Origin: Brevundimonas sp. UBA2388
GTDB lineage: Bacteria > Pseudomonadota > Alphaproteobacteria > Caulobacterales > Caulobacteraceae
DNA: 28,066 bases
NCBI GenBank assembly: GCA_002343425.1
Contig: DDSO01000147.1
Location: 549-28,614, forward strand
Direction: 5' to 3'
The position numbers and the translations under genes are program-made. The notes under the pieces were generated by a model. That model saw only the letters and a program-made list of their open reading frames with translations, was not told the origin of the DNA and searched no databases. Positions 25,311 to 28,066 of the stretch are shown here, one piece after another; the first letter of the stretch is position 1; every line of letters starts with the position of its first letter.

Positions 25311-25424
25311 TTCCGTCTCCCGGATCAACTCTTGCGAGTTGTCCGGGAGGAATCAAGGTTGTGAGGCCAGCGTCCCCGATCTCGCTTCGCTCGTCGGGGA
25401 TGACAAGGGGCCGGGCTCGAAACC

Positions 25425-26588
25425 CTACAGCGTGCGCGCGATCAAGAGCTTCATGATCTCGTTCGTCCCGCCGTAGATACGCTGCACGCGCGCGTCCTTG
25501 TACAGCTGGGCGATCGGATACTCGTTCATGTATCCGTAGCCGCCGTGCAACTGCAGCATCTCGTCGATCACCTCGCCCTGGATGTCGGTGACCCAGTATT
25601 TGGCCATCGAGGCGGTGACGGCGTCTAGCTGGCCCTTCAGGTGCAGGCCCATACAGTGGTCGACGAAGACCTTGGCCACCGTCAGCTTGGTCTTCACCTC
25701 GGCCAGTTTGAACTGGGTGTTCTGGAAGTCGATGACGCGCTTGCCGAAGGCCTTGCGCTCCTTGACGTAGGCCAGGGTCTCCCGCAGCCCGCGCTCGGCC
25801 GCCGCGACCCCCTGGACCGCGATGTTCAGCCGCTCCTGCGGCAGCTGCTGCATCAGCTGGATGAAGCCCTGGCCCTCGCCGCCGCCGATGATGTTCTCGC
25901 CCGGCACCTTCACATCGTTGAAGAACAGTTCGGAGGTGTCATTCCCCTCCATGCCGATCTTGTGCAGGTTCCGGCCGCGCTCGAAGCCCTCGGCTCCGTC
26001 GGTCTCGACGACGATCAGCGAAGTGCCCTTGGCGCCTTCCGACGGATCGGTCTTCGCCACGACGATGATGAAATTGGCCAGCTGGCCGTTGGTGATGAAG
26101 GTCTTGGAGCCATTCACCACATACTGGTTGCCGGTCTTGATGGCGGTGGTCTTCACCCCCTGCAGATCGGACCCCGCGCCCGGCTCGGTCATGGCGATGG
26201 CGCCGACCAGTTCGCCCGACTGCAGCCGCGGCAGCCAGCGCGCCTTCTGCTCGGCCGTCCCGTAGTGCCAGATGTAGGGCATGACGATCGCATTGTGCAG
26301 CGAGATGCCGAAATGGTCCGCGCCCTTCCAGCCCAGCTGGCGCATCAGCACCACCTCGTGCCGGTAGTCCCCGCCCATGCCGCCGTCTTCCTCGGGCATC
26401 GACAGCCCCAGCAGACCGGCGTCGCCCGAGGCGTTCCACAACTCACGAGGCACGCTGGAATTGGCCAGCCACGATTGCACCGCCTCGGGCGAGGCGTGCT
26501 CGTCGATCCATTTGCCGACGCTGTCTGAGAAGAGGACGATCTCCTCTTCCTGCATGAAATCGGGTTCGGGGACGTTGAGGACGTTCAT
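25425..26588 (-). CDS. Acyl-CoA dehydrogenase, long-chain (LCAD-like) type
   Basis: A 387-residue FAD enzyme introducing the first double bond in acyl-CoA oxidation. Signatures seen are AIAMTEPGAGSDLQGVKTTA (FAD/substrate loop), VNGSKTFITNGQLANFIIVVAKT, and the C-terminal QLHGGYGYMNEYPIAQLYKDARVQRIYGGTNEI. The last motif has Gly where MCAD-type enzymes carry the catalytic Glu; as in LCAD, the base is probably the Glu of QQLPQERLNIA in the helical domain. The substrate may be long-chain or branched acyl-CoA. The gene is separated from the second dehydrogenase upstream by an inverted repeat (26607-26745), so co-transcription is uncertain. Confidence 0.93.
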   Translation of the reverse strand: MNVLNVPEPDFMQEEEIVLFSDSVGKWIDEHASPEAVQSWLANSSVPRELWNASGDAGLLGLSMPEEDGGMGGDYRHEVVLMRQLGWKGADHFGISLHNAIVMPYIWHYGTAEQKARWLPRLQSGELVGAIAMTEPGAGSDLQGVKTTAIKTGNQYVVNGSKTFITNGQLANFIIVVAKTDPSEGAKGTSLIVVETDGAEGFERGRNLHKIGMEGNDTSELFFNDVKVPGENIIGGGEGQGFIQLMQQLPQERLNIAVQGVAAAERGLRETLAYVKERKAFGKRVIDFQNTQFKLAEVKTKLTVAKVFVDHCMGLHLKGQLDAVTASMAKYWVTDIQGEVIDEMLQLHGGYGYMNEYPIAQLYKDARVQRIYGGTNEIMKLLIARTL

Positions 26589-26606
26589 GGGCGGGCTCTA
26601 CGGCTC

Positions 26607-26745
26607 TCCCTCCCCCTTGTGGGGAGGGTGGTCGCGAAGCGACCGGGTGGGGGACGCTTGGTGAGGAACGCCGGCGCATCATGGCCAGCCTTGCCCCACC
26701 CGGTCGTCGCTGCGCGCCGACCACCCTCCCCACAAGGGGGAGGGA
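26607..26745. repeat. Large inverted repeat between the two acyl-CoA dehydrogenase genes
   Basis: The left arm (26607-26652) and right arm (26694-26745) match as reverse complements over the outer 28 bases and again over the inner dozen (GACCGGGTGGGG), differing in a short variable middle. The spacer is about 41 bases. Each arm holds its own palindrome, CCCTCCCCCTTGTGGGGAGG. Repeats of this sort are common dispersed intergenic elements in alphaproteobacteria. It fills nearly all of the 167-base gap and could fold into a long hairpin that limits read-through. Confidence 0.8.
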
Positions 26746-26755
26746 TAAAGTCAGA

Positions 26756-28066
26756 TCAGAACGCCTCCGCCGGCATCTGCATCAGCACCTCGGCGCCGGT
26801 CTTCAGCTTGGCCAGATGCGCGCCCGTATCCGGCAGGATGCGCTCCACGAAATACCGGCCGGTCATCAGTTTGTTGGCATAGAAGGGATCGCTGGTGCCG
26901 GCATCGACCTGGGCCTGCGCCGCCTTCGCCATCTGCGCCCACATGTATGCCAGCGCCGTCAGGCCGAAGATGTGCAGGTAATCCGTCGAGGCCGCGCCCG
27001 CGTTGTCCGGGTTCTGCATGCCGTTCTGCATCAGCCACATCGTGCCTTCCTGCAGCTTCTTCTTGGCGTCGGCCAGGCCGTCGACATAGGGCTTGATCGG
27101 GCCCTCGCCGCCGTTCTCGGCCACGAAGGCATCGATGTCGGCGAACCAGCTCATGATCGCCCGCCCGCCGTTGGCCGGCAGTTTGCGACCGACCAGATCC
27201 AGCGCCTGGATGCCGTTGGCGCCCTCGTAGATCATGGTGATGCGCGCATCGCGCAGATACTGCGACGCCGCGAAATGCTCGGTGTAGCCGCTGCCGCCAT
27301 GCACCTGCATGGCCAGAGAGGCGACGTGGAAGCCCTTGTCGGTCAGATAGGCTTTCAGCACCGGGGTGATCAGACCCATGTAGTCATGGGCCTTCTGCGC
27401 CTCGGCGGCGTCGTCCGAGTGCTGCAGATCGGCCTGAAGCGCGGTCCACAGGGTGAAGGCCTGGCCGCCTTCGACGAAGGCCTTGGCCTCCAGCAGCATG
27501 CGGCGCACGTCCGGGTGGACCATGATGGAGTCGGCCGGCAGTTCCGGGCTCTTCGGTCCGGTCAGGCTGCGGCCCTGCAGACGGTCATGGGCGAATTCGA
27601 CGGCGGCCTGATAGGCGGCCGTGCCGATCGACAGCCCCTGCAGGCCGGTGCCGAGGCGGGCCTCGTTCATCATGACGAACATCGCCGCCATGCCCTTGTT
27701 CTCGGTCCCGACCAGCCAGCCCTTGGCGTTCTCATAGGCCATGACGCAGGTCGCGTTGCCGTGAATGCCCATCTTGTGCTCGAGGCCGGCGCAGGCCGCG
27801 CCGACGTTGCGCTCGCCCAGCGATCCGTCCTCGTTGACGAAGATCTTGGGCACGACGAACAGGCTGATGCCCTTGATCCCCGCCGGCGCGCCCTCGATCC
27901 GGGCCAGCACCAGATGGATGATGTTGTCGGTGAAGTCGTGCTCGCCGGCCGAGATCCAGATCTTCTGGCCGGTGATCCGGTAGGTGCCGTCGCCCGCTCG
28001 CTCGGCGCGGGTTCTGAGCCCCGCCAGATCCGATCCGGCCGCCGGCTCGGTGAGGTTCATCGTGCC
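26756..28066 (-). CDS. Acyl-CoA dehydrogenase of the long FadE/DmdC-like class, C-terminal part, 5' end outside the window
   Basis: About 436 residues are visible; the frame continues past the window edge, and full-length relatives are near 600 residues. Seen are MNLTEPAAGSDLAGLRTRA (FAD/substrate loop), ITGQKIWISAGEHDFTDNIIHLVLAR, the middle block AMQVHGGSGYTEHFAASQYLRDARITMIYEGANGIQALDLVGRKL with the catalytic Glu in IYEG, and a C-terminal helical extension (about 130 residues) typical of this class, which includes 3-methylmercaptopropionyl-CoA dehydrogenase-like proteins. The substrate cannot be assigned. It lies upstream of the LCAD-like gene on the same strand, suggesting a fatty-acid or branched-acid oxidation locus beyond the window. 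Confidence 0.93.
   Translation of the reverse strand, partial: GTMNLTEPAAGSDLAGLRTRAERAGDGTYRITGQKIWISAGEHDFTDNIIHLVLARIEGAPAGIKGISLFVVPKIFVNEDGSLGERNVGAACAGLEHKMGIHGNATCVMAYENAKGWLVGTENKGMAAMFVMMNEARLGTGLQGLSIGTAAYQAAVEFAHDRLQGRSLTGPKSPELPADSIMVHPDVRRMLLEAKAFVEGGQAFTLWTALQADLQHSDDAAEAQKAHDYMGLITPVLKAYLTDKGFHVASLAMQVHGGSGYTEHFAASQYLRDARITMIYEGANGIQALDLVGRKLPANGGRAIMSWFADIDAFVAENGGEGPIKPYVDGLADAKKKLQEGTMWLMQNGMQNPDNAGAASTDYLHIFGLTALAYMWAQMAKAAQAQVDAGTSDPFYANKLMTGRYFVERILPDTGAHLAKLKTGAEVLMQMPAEAF

Larger units (their letters stand above)
24925..25407. mobile_element. GIY-YIG gene enclosed by perfect 37-bp inverted repeats, putative REP-type mobile unit
   Basis: Bases 24925-24961 are the exact reverse complement of 25371-25407. 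The 409 bases between them hold one complete GIY-YIG nuclease gene and a hairpin at its 3' end. Each arm begins on the outer side with CTTGTCATCCCCGA and contains a smaller imperfect palindrome (TCCCCGA pairing with TCGGGGA). The symmetrical placement makes this look like a 483-bp unit with terminal inverted repeats. I see no target-site duplication and no transposase of a known class, so mobility is inferred, not shown. Confidence 0.6.

Overview
The window is high-GC, densely packed chromosomal DNA from an alphaproteobacterium. Gene content, protein sequences and order point to Caulobacterales, most likely Brevundimonas or a close relative. Pointers are the ctaB-coxF-ctaG-ctaE-DUF983-SURF1 run, a PdeA-like GEDEF-EAL protein beside a YqgE (UPF0301) gene, and plant-type gshA. 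This assignment is inferred from remembered family patterns, not from a search. I see no rRNA, tRNA, CRISPR array, prophage or complete insertion sequence.

Layout. Positions 1-4766 (+) hold a cytochrome aa3 oxidase cluster: the C-terminal part of ctaD, ctaB (heme O synthase), a one-helix CoxF-type protein, ctaG (copper delivery), ctaE (subunit III), a DUF983 zinc-ribbon membrane protein and SURF1. Most junctions after ctaB overlap by a few bases. An M16 peptidase follows directly, apparently from a CTG start, then a GNAT acetyltransferase, a PAS/GEDEF/EAL c-di-GMP phosphodiesterase (probable PdeA) and a small lipoprotein. yqgE (-) and a Prx5-type peroxiredoxin (+) are divergent. A Vsr endonuclease (+) follows a 34-bp inverted repeat.

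Positions 10613-15407 (-) form one tight operon: methyltransferase, SixA-like phosphatase, DUF952, pyrD and a membrane hybrid histidine kinase. gloB is divergent from it. Then, all on minus: a secreted hypothetical protein, phbB, a zinc alcohol dehydrogenase, DUF72 + CYTH, a lipoprotein, a soluble PAS hybrid kinase, gshA + rsmE, a GIY-YIG nuclease, an LCAD-like acyl-CoA dehydrogenase and the C-terminal part of a second, long acyl-CoA dehydrogenase.

The most unusual layer is the intergenic repeats. A perfect 37-bp inverted repeat encloses the small GIY-YIG nuclease gene (24925-25407). A perfect 34-bp inverted repeat forms a REPIN-like 135-bp element whose last base is the first base of the vsr start codon (10072-10206). 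A single palindrome lies at 6038-6070. These three share the head TCATCCYCG followed by a stem-loop, with heads facing outward in the paired copies. Two unrelated inverted repeats lie at 17862-17960 (7-nt GGGATTA-like arrays with G-quadruplex potential) and 26607-26745. No gene-free stretch exceeds 300 bases.
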